From Rhodospirillales bacterium (GTDB lineage: Bacteria > Pseudomonadota > Alphaproteobacteria > Rhodospirillales > JANQFP01): DNA of 64,000 nt. The notes beneath the pieces were generated by a model that searched no databases, had not been told where the DNA came from, and saw nothing but the letters and a program-made list of their open reading frames with translations. Shown here in pieces: positions 56,744 through 64,000 of this stretch (its first letter is position 1; each line of letters opens with the position of its first letter). The position numbers and the translations under genes are program-made. The stretch spans positions 1 through 64,000 of the forward strand of contig JANQFP010000052.1 in the NCBI GenBank assembly GCA_028277795.1. Reading direction: 5' to 3'.

Positions 56744-59407
56744 ATGGCCCCGGGGGCAGGGGACGTGGAGCCGTCGATCTTCAAATACATCCTGCGCTAC
56801 AGCCTGCGCCAGCAGATCACCCTGCTGATCATGACCGGCGTGTCGTTCCCCTTCCTCTACTACTCCCTGGACCTGCCCAAGCGCATCATCAACCAGGCCA
56901 TCGGCGGCCAGGATTTCCCGCAGATGGTATTCGGCATGCCCTTCGAGCAGGTGCCGTTCCTGATGCTGCTGTGCACCGTGTTCCTGGCCCTGGTGCTCAT
57001 CAACGGCGGCTTCAAGTACTGGATCAACGTCTACAAGGGGCAGGTCGGCGAGCGCATGCTGCGGCGCCTGCGCTACCAGTTGTTCGCGCGGGTCCTGCGC
57101 TTCCCGCTGCCCCAGTTCCGCAAGATGTCCCAGGGCGAGATCATCGCCATGATCACCACCGAGGTGGAGCCCCTGGGCGGGTTCATCGGCGACGCCTTCG
57201 CCCAGCCGGCCTACCGGGGCGGCACCCTGATCACCATCCTCGCCTTCATGTTCGTCCAGGACTGGATTCTGGGGCTCGCCGCCATCGCCCTCTATCCGGT
57301 GCAGATGTACCTGATCCCCAAGCTCCAGAAGCGGGTCAACGACCTGGCCAAGCAGCGGGTGCGGACGGTGCGCAAGCTGTCGGAGCGCATCGGCGAGAGC
57401 GTCTCCAGCATCCACGAGATCCACGCCCACGACACCTCGGAGCTGGAGCGGGCCGACTTCGCCCACCGGGTCGGCGCCATCTTCGAGATCCGGTTCCGCA
57501 TCTACAAGCTGAAGTTCTTCATCAAGTTCCTCAACAACTTCATCGCCATGGTGACGCCGTTCTTCTTCTTCTCGGTGGGCGGCTACCTGGTCATCGAGGG
57601 TGACCTCACCTTCGGCGCCCTGGTCGCGGTGCTGGCGGCCTACAAGGACCTGTCGGCGCCGTGGAAGGAACTGCTCATGTACTACCAGCAGATGGAGGAC
57701 GCGCGGATCAAGTACGACCTGCTGACCGAGCAGTTCGAACCCGCCGACATGCTGGACGAGGCCTTGCAGCAGCCGGAACCGGGTCCGGTGCCGCCGCTGG
57801 ACGGCACGGTGGTCGCCGTCAACGTCACCCTGGAGGAGGAGGCCGGCATCAAGGTCATCGACGGGGCCAGCTTCAGCTTCGCCGCCGACAGCCGGGTGGC
57901 CATCGTCGGCCCCAGCGGCTCCGGCCACGAGGGCGTGGCCAAGGTGCTGGCGCGGCTCCTGCGTCCCACCTCGGGCACGCTGCGCATCGGCGAGCACAAC
58001 CTGGCCGCCCTGTCGGAGGCCGCCGCGGGACGGCGCATCGCCTACGCCGGCCCCACGGCCGCCCTGTTCTCCGGCTCCATCGCCGACAACCTGCTGTATG
58101 GCCTGAAGCACCGCCCCGTCGCCGAGGCGGAGCGCGACGCCGAGGCGGCCCGGGGGCGCGAACGCTTTGTGAGCGAGGCCGAGGCCGCGGGCAACACCAC
58201 GGCCGACCTGGAGGCCGACTGGATCGACTACGAGGCGGCCGGGGTGTCCGGCCCCGAAGCCCTCGACGAGCGGGTGCAGGAGGTGCTGTCCATCACCGAC
58301 CTGGAGGCCGACGTCTACGACTTCGGCCTGCAAGGCGCCATCGACCCGGCGGCGTTCCCCGAGCTGGCGGCGGGGATCCTGGAGGCGCGGTCGGTGCTGC
58401 GCGGGCGCCTCGCCGATCCGGCGCTCGCGGACCTGGTCGAGCCCTTCGACCGGGCGCGTTACAACAGCAACATGTCGGTGGCGGAGAACCTGCTGTTCGG
58501 CACTCCCATCGGCGACGCCTTCGACCTGGAGCACCTGGGCGAGAACCCCTACGTGCTGTCGGTGCTGGGCAAGGCCGGGCTGGCCGAGGACTTCCTGACC
58601 ACCGGCCTCAAGGTGGCGACCATCACCGTCGAGATGTTCCAGGGACTGCCGCCGGAGCACGAGTTCTTCGACCGCTACAGCTTCATCAGCGCCGACGAGC
58701 TGCCCGACTACCAGCACTGCGTGCGGCGTTACGAGGCCGGCGGGCTGGACGCCCTCGAGGAGACGGACCGGGCGACCCTGACGTCGCTGCCGTTCAAGCT
58801 CATCCCGGCCCGGCACCGCCTCGGTGTCATCGACGAGCCCATGCAGGAGCGGCTCCTGGCGGCCCGTCGCTTGTTCGCCGAGGAGCTGCCGGAGAGCCTG
58901 AAGGGCTCGGTGGCCTTCTTCGACGACACCCAGTACAACGCCGCCGCCGCGGTCCAGGACAACATCCTGTTCGGCAAGATCGTGTACGGTCGCCAGACCG
59001 GCTTGCGCGAGGTGGGCCGCCTGATCGGCGACGTGGTCCGGGAGCTCGATCTGAGGCGCACCATCGTCGCGGCGGGGCTGGCCACGCAGGTGGGCGTCGG
59101 CGGCAGCCGCCTGTCGGTGGCCCAGCGCCAGAAGGTGGTGCTCGCCCGGTGCGTGCTGAAGCGGCCCGACATCCTGATCGTCGATCAGGCGACGGCGGCC
59201 ATGGACCCCGTCACCCACAACAAGATCATGGAGAACCTGTTCGAGGAATGCCGGGGGCGGGGCCTGGTCTGGGTGCTCGGCGCCGCCGAACAGGCGCGGC
59301 GGTTCGACCGGGCGGTGGTCATGGAGGGCGGCAAGGTGGTGGAGCAGGGGCCGGTGGGCGAGCTGGACCAGCCGGGATCGCTGCTGCGCCGGCTGGCGGC
59401 GGAATAA
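56744..59407 (+). CDS. ABC-exporter-like protein with degenerate, expanded nucleotide-binding domain
   Basis: An 887-aa protein. Residues 1-310 form an ABC-exporter transmembrane domain (KRIINQAIGGQDFP, RLRYQLFARVLRFPLPQF, GEIIAMITTEVEPLGGFIGD). The NBD that follows has every catalytic motif altered: Walker A GPSGSGHE (389-396) has His395 for Lys; the Q-loop region YAGPTAALF lacks Gln; the signature is LSVAQ (790-794); Walker B ILIVDQ has Gln815 for Glu; and the H-loop reads GAAEQ. About 280 extra residues lie between the Q-loop and signature and repeat an ENLLFG-like element (449-453, 581-586, 739-744). ATP hydrolysis is therefore doubtful; a structural, regulatory or flippase-like role is possible. 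ATG 56744 is used; GTG 56765, after AGGGG, is an alternative. It is the first gene of a three-gene unit. Confidence 0.85.
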   Translation: MAPGAGDVEPSIFKYILRYSLRQQITLLIMTGVSFPFLYYSLDLPKRIINQAIGGQDFPQMVFGMPFEQVPFLMLLCTVFLALVLINGGFKYWINVYKGQVGERMLRRLRYQLFARVLRFPLPQFRKMSQGEIIAMITTEVEPLGGFIGDAFAQPAYRGGTLITILAFMFVQDWILGLAAIALYPVQMYLIPKLQKRVNDLAKQRVRTVRKLSERIGESVSSIHEIHAHDTSELERADFAHRVGAIFEIRFRIYKLKFFIKFLNNFIAMVTPFFFFSVGGYLVIEGDLTFGALVAVLAAYKDLSAPWKELLMYYQQMEDARIKYDLLTEQFEPADMLDEALQQPEPGPVPPLDGTVVAVNVTLEEEAGIKVIDGASFSFAADSRVAIVGPSGSGHEGVAKVLARLLRPTSGTLRIGEHNLAALSEAAAGRRIAYAGPTAALFSGSIADNLLYGLKHRPVAEAERDAEAARGRERFVSEAEAAGNTTADLEADWIDYEAAGVSGPEALDERVQEVLSITDLEADVYDFGLQGAIDPAAFPELAAGILEARSVLRGRLADPALADLVEPFDRARYNSNMSVAENLLFGTPIGDAFDLEHLGENPYVLSVLGKAGLAEDFLTTGLKVATITVEMFQGLPPEHEFFDRYSFISADELPDYQHCVRRYEAGGLDALEETDRATLTSLPFKLIPARHRLGVIDEPMQERLLAARRLFAEELPESLKGSVAFFDDTQYNAAAAVQDNILFGKIVYGRQTGLREVGRLIGDVVRELDLRRTIVAAGLATQVGVGGSRLSVAQRQKVVLARCVLKRPDILIVDQATAAMDPVTHNKIMENLFEECRGRGLVWVLGAAEQARRFDRAVVMEGGKVVEQGPVGELDQPGSLLRRLAAE

Positions 59408-59425
59408 GGGTAAGGAGGACTTCCC

Positions 59426-59923
59426 GTGGAATACGGCGACGCGGTCACGGTCTTGCGCAGGATGCCCCTGTTCTCCAGCCTCGATCCGGGGCAGCTCAAG
59501 CTGCTCGCCTTCACCTGCGACTACCTGTCCTTCGAGGACGGGGAGGCCTTGTTCCATGCCGGCGACCCGGCGGATTCGGCCTACGTGATCGACGAGGGCG
59601 AGGCGGTCATCCGTGCCGATACCGACAATGGCGAGGTCACCGTCGGCACCCTGGGCAAGCACGAGATGTTCGGCGAGCTGGCCATCTTCCGCAACGCGTC
59701 GCGCATCGCCACCATCCGCGCCCGCGGCCAGCTCAAGGTGCTGCGAATCGCCGGCGACATCTTCCTCAAGCTGGTGACCCAGAACCCCGACGCGGCCCTC
59801 GGCGTCATGCGGGCGCTCAGCGACAAGATCGCCCGTGCCCAGGACAGCTTCGAGGCCATGGAAGCCGAGCTGCGCCGTCTGCAGGCAGCCGCCGGCGGCG
59901 TTGCGGACGGCGCCGACAAATAA
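59426..59923 (+). CDS. cyclic nucleotide-binding domain protein
   Basis: A 165-aa soluble protein made of one cNMP-binding domain (CRP/PKA type) and a C-terminal helix, with no DNA-binding or catalytic part. LRRMPLFSSLDPGQLKLLAF begins the domain; the phosphate-binding cassette is MFGELAIFRNASRIATIRA, with Glu84 and Arg93 at the positions that hold ribose and phosphate, so binding of cAMP or cGMP is credible. The end (ARAQDSFEAMEAELRRLQA) is probably a coiled coil. The GTG start has AAGGAGG ahead of it. It lies 18 bases after the pseudo-ABC gene and 98 before the permease, and may regulate either. Confidence 0.92.
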   Translation: MEYGDAVTVLRRMPLFSSLDPGQLKLLAFTCDYLSFEDGEALFHAGDPADSAYVIDEGEAVIRADTDNGEVTVGTLGKHEMFGELAIFRNASRIATIRARGQLKVLRIAGDIFLKLVTQNPDAALGVMRALSDKIARAQDSFEAMEAELRRLQAAAGGVADGADK

Positions 59924-60021
59924 CCTCCCACCCCCGGCGGGGTGACGGCGCCCCGTCGGCGGACCATAATGGGGCGTCCCGAGGGGGGGCTTGTCCGGTT
60001 TATCGCGCCGACTGCTTGGCC

Positions 60022-61881
60022 ATGCCCGAGATCGCCATGTTCATCGATCCGGACCTGCAGATGTGGGTGACCTTCGCCCTCATCGTCGGCGCCTTGGTCC
60101 TGTTCGCCCTGGAGCTGGCGCCGATGGAGGTCATTTCCATCGGCATCGTCTGCGCGCTGCTCCTGTTCTTCCACCTCTACCCGGTGCCCGACGGCTTCGG
60201 CGGCAACCGCATGGACGCGGCGCATATCCTGAGGGGATTCGCCAATCCCGCCCTCATCACGGTGCTGTCCCTGCTGGTCATCGGACAGGGCCTGGTGCGC
60301 ACGGGCATCCTCGACCGGGGCGCGCGCTTCGTGCTCAAGGCGGGCGGCGGCAGCCTGTTCCTGTCCACCACCCTGGTCCTGGTGGTGGTGATGGTTGTGA
60401 GCGCCTTTCTCAACAACATCCCGGTGGTGGTCATCTTCATCCCCATCATGCAGGCGCTGGCCACCCGCTTCGGCCGCTCGGCGAGCAAGGTGATGATCCC
60501 GCTGAGCTTCGCCGCCGTGCTCGGCGGCATGACCACCCTGGTGGGCTCGAGCACCAACCTCCTGGTCAACAGCGCCCTGATCGAGATGCGGCTCGAACCG
60601 TTCGGGTTCTTCGACTTCTCGGTGCCCGGCATGGTGATGGCCGCGGCCGGGCTGGTCTACCTGATGGTGGCGGCTCCCGCCCTGCTGCCGGATCGCGAGA
60701 CCATCGCCGAGACCCTGCAGGGGGGAGGCCTGCAGTTCATCGCCCAGATCCCGGTGACCGAGGAGTCGCACCTGGTCGGGGCCACGGCCCCGGTCGGCGT
60801 GTTCACCCAGTTGATCGACATGACCGTGCGCATGGTGCAGCGGGGGGAGGAGGCGTTCATGCCCCCCTTCGAGGGCGTGGTCCTGCAGCCCGGCGACATG
60901 GTGGTGGTGGCGGCCACGCGATCGGTCCTCAAGAAGGCCCTGGAGACGTACCCCGGGCTGCTCTATCCGGACCTCCGCGACGGCCGCGTCACCCACGAGG
61001 ACGGCGGTCAGCCCTGGCACGGGGACGAGCGGGTGCTGGCCGAGGTGCTGGTGGCGCCGGCATCGCGGCTGATCGGCCGCACGCTGCGGCAGATCGCCTT
61101 CCACTACAAGACCCGCTGCATCGTCCTCGGCATCCGCCGGCGGTCCCGCATGATCCGCAGCCGCATGACCGACATCCGGCTGGCCGACGGCGACGTGCTT
61201 CTGGTCCAGGGCCAGCCCGACGACGTGAACGCGCTGAAGCTGCACCGGGACGTGGTGCTGATCGAATCCTCGGCCGAGGAGCTGCCGGTGCTGGCCCGCG
61301 GCAGCGTGGCCGGTCTGATCTTCCTCGCCGTCATCCTGTTCGCCGCCACCGGGCTGGTGCCCATCGTCGTCGCCGCATTGGTTGGCGCCGCCGTCATGGT
61401 GGCCACCGGGGTGCTCAACGTCTCCCAGGCGGCGCGGGCCGTCGATCCCAAGATCGTCACTACCATCGGCGCCGCCCTGGCCATGGGGGCGGCACTCCAG
61501 GAGACCGGTGGCGCCGCCTTCATCGCAGCCGGCTTGGTCAGGACCCTGATGGATTTCGGCCCCGCGATTGTGTTGTCGGCCTTCTTCCTGGTGGTGGCGG
61601 GCCTGTCCAACGTGGTCAGCACCAAGGCCACCGCGGTGCTGTTCACGCCCATCGCCGTCGACATCGCCCGCCAGCTCGGGGTGTCGCCGGAGGCCTTCGC
61701 CGTTGCCGTGGTGTTTGCCGCCAACTGCTCCTTCGCGTCCCCCATCGGCTACCAGACCAATCTGCTGGTGCTGGGGCCGGGGGCCTACCGGTTCCTCGAC
61801 TTCTCCCGCGTCGGCATTCCTTTGATGGTCTTCCTGTGGATCGTCTTCACGCTGTTCGCCCCGTGGTGGTACGGGTTTTAA
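60022..61881 (+). CDS. SLC13-family permease with RCK_C (TrkA-C) domains
   Basis: A 619-aa polytopic transporter of the ion transporter superfamily. The N-half has FLNNIPVVVIFIPIMQALA and the GSSTNLLVNSAL loop; the C-half has VVSTKATAVLFTPIAVDI and CSFASPIGYQTNLLVLGPG, the paired SNT-like loops that bind sodium and substrate. Between the halves are one or two soluble RCK_C domains (VVLQPGDMVVVAATRSVLKK; TDIRLADGDVLLVQGQPDDV). Relatives move sulfate, dicarboxylates or other anions; the cargo is unknown. ATG 60022 is used, ATG 60037 also fits. It is last in the unit with the pseudo-ABC and cNMP-binding proteins. Confidence 0.9.
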   Translation: MPEIAMFIDPDLQMWVTFALIVGALVLFALELAPMEVISIGIVCALLLFFHLYPVPDGFGGNRMDAAHILRGFANPALITVLSLLVIGQGLVRTGILDRGARFVLKAGGGSLFLSTTLVLVVVMVVSAFLNNIPVVVIFIPIMQALATRFGRSASKVMIPLSFAAVLGGMTTLVGSSTNLLVNSALIEMRLEPFGFFDFSVPGMVMAAAGLVYLMVAAPALLPDRETIAETLQGGGLQFIAQIPVTEESHLVGATAPVGVFTQLIDMTVRMVQRGEEAFMPPFEGVVLQPGDMVVVAATRSVLKKALETYPGLLYPDLRDGRVTHEDGGQPWHGDERVLAEVLVAPASRLIGRTLRQIAFHYKTRCIVLGIRRRSRMIRSRMTDIRLADGDVLLVQGQPDDVNALKLHRDVVLIESSAEELPVLARGSVAGLIFLAVILFAATGLVPIVVAALVGAAVMVATGVLNVSQAARAVDPKIVTTIGAALAMGAALQETGGAAFIAAGLVRTLMDFGPAIVLSAFFLVVAGLSNVVSTKATAVLFTPIAVDIARQLGVSPEAFAVAVVFAANCSFASPIGYQTNLLVLGPGAYRFLDFSRVGIPLMVFLWIVFTLFAPWWYGF

Positions 61882-61891
61882 CGGCCCTGGA

Positions 61892-63304
61892 TCAGTCGTC
61901 GAACCAGAAGGCGTAGAGGGCGGCCTCGCGCAGCCGGAACTCCAGGGCTACCGGGCGGTCTGCCGGCGGCGGCCGCCCGTCGCGCCACGGCACCTCCACG
62001 GCGACCGCGTCGGTCCCTTCGAGCGGCGCGCTTTCGGCCAGCCTGGCACCGCTGGCCGGGTCGAGGGCGTCGACGGTCAGGCGGCCGTGGCGGGCCGCCA
62101 GGTTGACCATCAGCCGGGGCCCGTTCGCGTGGACCGGCACCGTCAGCAGCTCGCCGGCGAAGTAGCTGGCCTCCATGGCGGCGAAACCGTCGAGGCGCAG
62201 CCGGGCCATGCCCACCGCCCGCTGCCAATAGCGGGTATCGTCGTGGCGCACGTTCATGGCGTCGTAGTAGAGCCAGATGCCTTCGGGGTCGGTGCGCGGC
62301 GCCACCACCGGCCGCGACGACATCATGATCCCGCCCGCATCCCAGGCGCCGCGTGGCCCGGTGCCGAGCAGGGTGCGCCGGTCGGCGGCGCGGTGCCAGT
62401 GGCGGTTGCGGTTCGTGCCGGTGGCGGCGGCGAGCTGGATGTCCATGCTCTTGTCGTCGGGGGCGTTGTGGTAGAGCCACAGGAGGCCGAGGCGGGTGCC
62501 GAAGTAGTCGAACGGACTCATGCCGTAGAACTCGGTGCCCGGCGGGTCCGACCAGTCGGGCTCCAGGACCACCCGGGGCTCGCTCCAGGAGACGAAGTCG
62601 GCGCTCTCGGATTCGGCCACGACGCGGAAATGGCGGTCCGCGCGCAGGCTGGTCTTGAACGCGGCCATGGCGTGGCCGTCCTCGCCCTGGTTCATGGCGG
62701 TGGCGTCGCAGGGGCCGCCGAGCACCGGCTGCGGCCCGTGGCGGCGCCAGGTCACGCCGTCGGCGGAAAAAGCGACGAACATCCCTTCACCCGCCACCGG
62801 CTGCCAGCCCGGCACGGCGGCGGTGGCGGGGAAGGGGGTGCCGACGCGCTCCAGGTCGTCGGCCGCCATGGCGTCCCAGAACAGCATCTTGTATCGCCGC
62901 TCGGGGTCGGGCTCGCCGTCGTCGCGGATCACCGCCGGGCTGAACAGGTAGGTGCGTCCGGAGCTCAGGAGCACCAGGTTGGTGGCGCCGTGGCGGGGAT
63001 GCTCGGCGCCGACCGGGGGCTTGTGCCAGTGGACGCCGTCATCGCTTTCCGCATAGGCCACCGCCGTCTGGAAGCGCGGCTCCTCGTCGGCCCGCAGATT
63101 GAAGGCCTCGTACCACATGCGGTACCGCCCGCCGTCGTCTAGCACCGTGCCGTAGCAGCCGACGTGGGTCTCCCAGGGGCGGTCCGCCTTGACCACCGGG
63201 TTTTCCGGCCGCTTGTCGGGGCGTCCGATGCGCCGGTGCACCGCATGGGTGCGGGCGATCCAACGGTCGTCGACGAACAGGTGCTTGCGCGGCGCGGCGG
63301 TCAT
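61892..63304 (-). CDS. beta-propeller protein related to GH32/GH43-type glycosidases
   Basis: A 470-aa protein without a signal peptide. It opens KHLFVDDRWIARTHAVHRRI and has repeated blade-like segments: GGRYRMWYEAFNLRADEEPR, YAESDDGVHWHKPPVGAE, FVAFSADGVTWRRHGPQPVL, and DTEGIWLYYDAMNVRHDDTR-like near the end. The SDDGVHW/SADGVTW pattern is that of five-bladed propeller glycosidases. Catalytic acids cannot be assigned with confidence, so hydrolase activity is a proposal. ATG 63304 was chosen since the conserved part starts within 10 residues. It converges with the SLC13 gene (10-base gap). Confidence 0.75.
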   Translation of the reverse strand: MTAAPRKHLFVDDRWIARTHAVHRRIGRPDKRPENPVVKADRPWETHVGCYGTVLDDGGRYRMWYEAFNLRADEEPRFQTAVAYAESDDGVHWHKPPVGAEHPRHGATNLVLLSSGRTYLFSPAVIRDDGEPDPERRYKMLFWDAMAADDLERVGTPFPATAAVPGWQPVAGEGMFVAFSADGVTWRRHGPQPVLGGPCDATAMNQGEDGHAMAAFKTSLRADRHFRVVAESESADFVSWSEPRVVLEPDWSDPPGTEFYGMSPFDYFGTRLGLLWLYHNAPDDKSMDIQLAAATGTNRNRHWHRAADRRTLLGTGPRGAWDAGGIMMSSRPVVAPRTDPEGIWLYYDAMNVRHDDTRYWQRAVGMARLRLDGFAAMEASYFAGELLTVPVHANGPRLMVNLAARHGRLTVDALDPASGARLAESAPLEGTDAVAVEVPWRDGRPPPADRPVALEFRLREAALYAFWFDD

Positions 63305-63329
63305 CGGGCGGGCCCGAGGGCGCAGGGGC

Positions 63330-63725
63330 TCAGGGGCGCAGGGTGTCGAGGCGGGCGTGGGACGAGCGGAAGTGGTCGAGGAACCAGGTCTTGAGGCGCG
63401 CCGCCAGCAGATCCTCCACCGAGTCGAAATCGCCGTCCTGGTGGCGCAGGCTGAGGGCACGGATCTCGTCGAGCAGGCGCTCGTGCTCGGCCTTGTGGTC
63501 CTCGTAGCCGCCGAACCCGTGATCGCGCATCAGCTTCTCCTCGAGGGAGAAGTGCGCCGCCACCATGTCGTGGAGGGCCTCGAAGCGGTCGGTCACCCGG
63601 GGCTCGGTGCCCTTGCGGCAGACGTCGTCGCACAGGTCGTTGAGGACCTCGATCAGACGTTCGTGTTCGTGGTCCAAATACTGGATGCCGGTCGAGAACG
63701 TGTCCGACCATTCGATCAGGGACAT
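63330..63725 (-). CDS. bacteriohemerythrin
   Basis: A 131-aa four-helix oxygen-binding protein with a non-heme di-iron site. The ligand pattern is complete: IQYLDHEHERLIEVLND (His of helix A), AAHFSLEEKLMRDHG (HxxxE), EDHKAEHERLLDEI (HxxxH) and FLDHFRSSHARLDTL (HxxxxD). It probably delivers or senses oxygen in the cytoplasm. It is a single-domain form without chemotaxis or diguanylate cyclase parts. ATG 63725 follows GAAGGG. It lies 25 bases upstream of the propeller gene and may be cotranscribed with it. Confidence 0.94.
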   Translation of the reverse strand: MSLIEWSDTFSTGIQYLDHEHERLIEVLNDLCDDVCRKGTEPRVTDRFEALHDMVAAHFSLEEKLMRDHGFGGYEDHKAEHERLLDEIRALSLRHQDGDFDSVEDLLAARLKTWFLDHFRSSHARLDTLRP

Positions 63726-63844
63726 GATGGTCTACCCTTCCCCTGCGTCCAGTATGCCATGGCGGGGCGCGCGGTCAAAACACTCCTGGCCGCCCGGCGA
63801 CCTTTGCGTGTAAAGTCCCCGCCCGGCAGCGGGGAGGGGCGGTC

Positions 63845-64000
63845 ATGGCAGGCAGCGTCAACAAGGTGATCCTGGTCGGCAACCTGGGGCGGGACCCCGA
63901 GGTCCGCTATGCCCAGGACGGCAGCAAGATCGTCAACCTGTCGGTGGCCACGTCCGAGTCCTGGAAGGACCGTTCCTCCGGCGAGCGCCGGGAACGTACC
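63845..64000 (+). CDS. ssb: single-stranded DNA-binding protein, 5' part (cut by window end)
   Basis: The first 52 codons of [23 protein letters not shown] followed by [20 protein letters not shown]. This is the start of the OB fold that binds single-stranded DNA during replication and repair. The start ATG 63845 has GGGGAGGGG ahead. The rest of the gene lies beyond base 64000. Confidence 0.95.
   Translation, partial: MAGSVNKVILVGNLGRDPEVRYAQDGSKIVNLSVATSESWKDRSSGERRERT

Noticed and set aside
55592-59662. 1356-codon open frame on the minus strand across the pseudo-ABC gene
   Set aside because: It is an antisense shadow: the plus strand in this stretch encodes recognisable ABC, cNMP-binding and glycosyltransferase-flanking sequence, while this frame gives low-complexity His/Gly/Arg-rich translation.
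57661-60021. Long in-frame upstream extension of the SLC13 gene
   Set aside because: The upstream part is an out-of-frame reading of the ABC and cNMP genes; the hydrophobic transporter sequence begins at ATG 60022.

Overview
The window is GC-rich, densely coded chromosomal DNA from an alphaproteobacterium, most likely Rhodospirillales-like. Evidence: a COQ9-family ubiquinone gene beside peptide deformylase and rpsU; the order secA / parvulin PPIase / argJ / GNAT / GNAT-MutT; bluB; abundant GTG starts; and many 4-base GTGA/ATGA gene overlaps. No plasmid, phage or CRISPR genes are visible. It starts inside one gene and ends inside ssb.

Layout. 0-2 kb: BCCT-type compatible-solute transporter. 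2.2-2.9 kb: a lower-GC secreted PEP-CTERM protein. 3.4-5.1 kb: COQ9, def, rpsU. 5.5-8.8 kb: an orphan lower-GC gene, a DUF1778/GNAT toxin-antitoxin pair, a rhodanese, and a malyl-CoA lyase of the Chloroflexus type. 9-12.7 kb: an AT-rich island with one multi-pass membrane protein, bracketed by a direct duplication of the 3' end of a class C beta-lactamase-family gene. 12.7-31 kb: mostly core genes (SpmA-SpmB fusion, accA, an RND efflux pump with its adaptor, a 44-residue-repeat beta-helix protein, secA, PPIase, argJ, two GNATs with the second fused to MutT, a c-type cytochrome, a CinA/MoaB-like protein, bluB). 31.9-35.5 kb: a sulfation-type cluster (cytosolic sulfotransferase, two membrane proteins, arylsulfotransferase). 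35.6 kb: tRNA-Leu(UAA) followed by a run of hairpins. 35.9-43.8 kb: a GT-C-like membrane protein whose frame never closes, an SDR with altered active site, a double GT4 glycosyltransferase, an orphan NarL-type regulator, a methyltransferase and a cytochrome P460.

43.9-56.6 kb is one tightly coupled minus-strand operon of eleven genes. It begins with glycan genes (two FGxGHxRR-type glycosyltransferases, two GT4 enzymes, a histidine phosphatase, a NodB-like deacetylase, a small membrane protein) and runs by 4-base overlaps into a complete Opp/Dpp-type importer. Divergent from it, 56.7-61.9 kb encodes an ABC-exporter-like protein whose nucleotide-binding motifs are all degenerate and whose NBD carries a large internal insertion, then a cyclic-nucleotide-binding-domain protein, then an SLC13/RCK_C permease. 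I regard this divergent pair (glycan operon plus pseudo-ABC/cNMP/SLC13 unit) as the best candidate for an undescribed system. The window closes with a beta-propeller glycosidase-like protein, a bacteriohemerythrin and the start of ssb.
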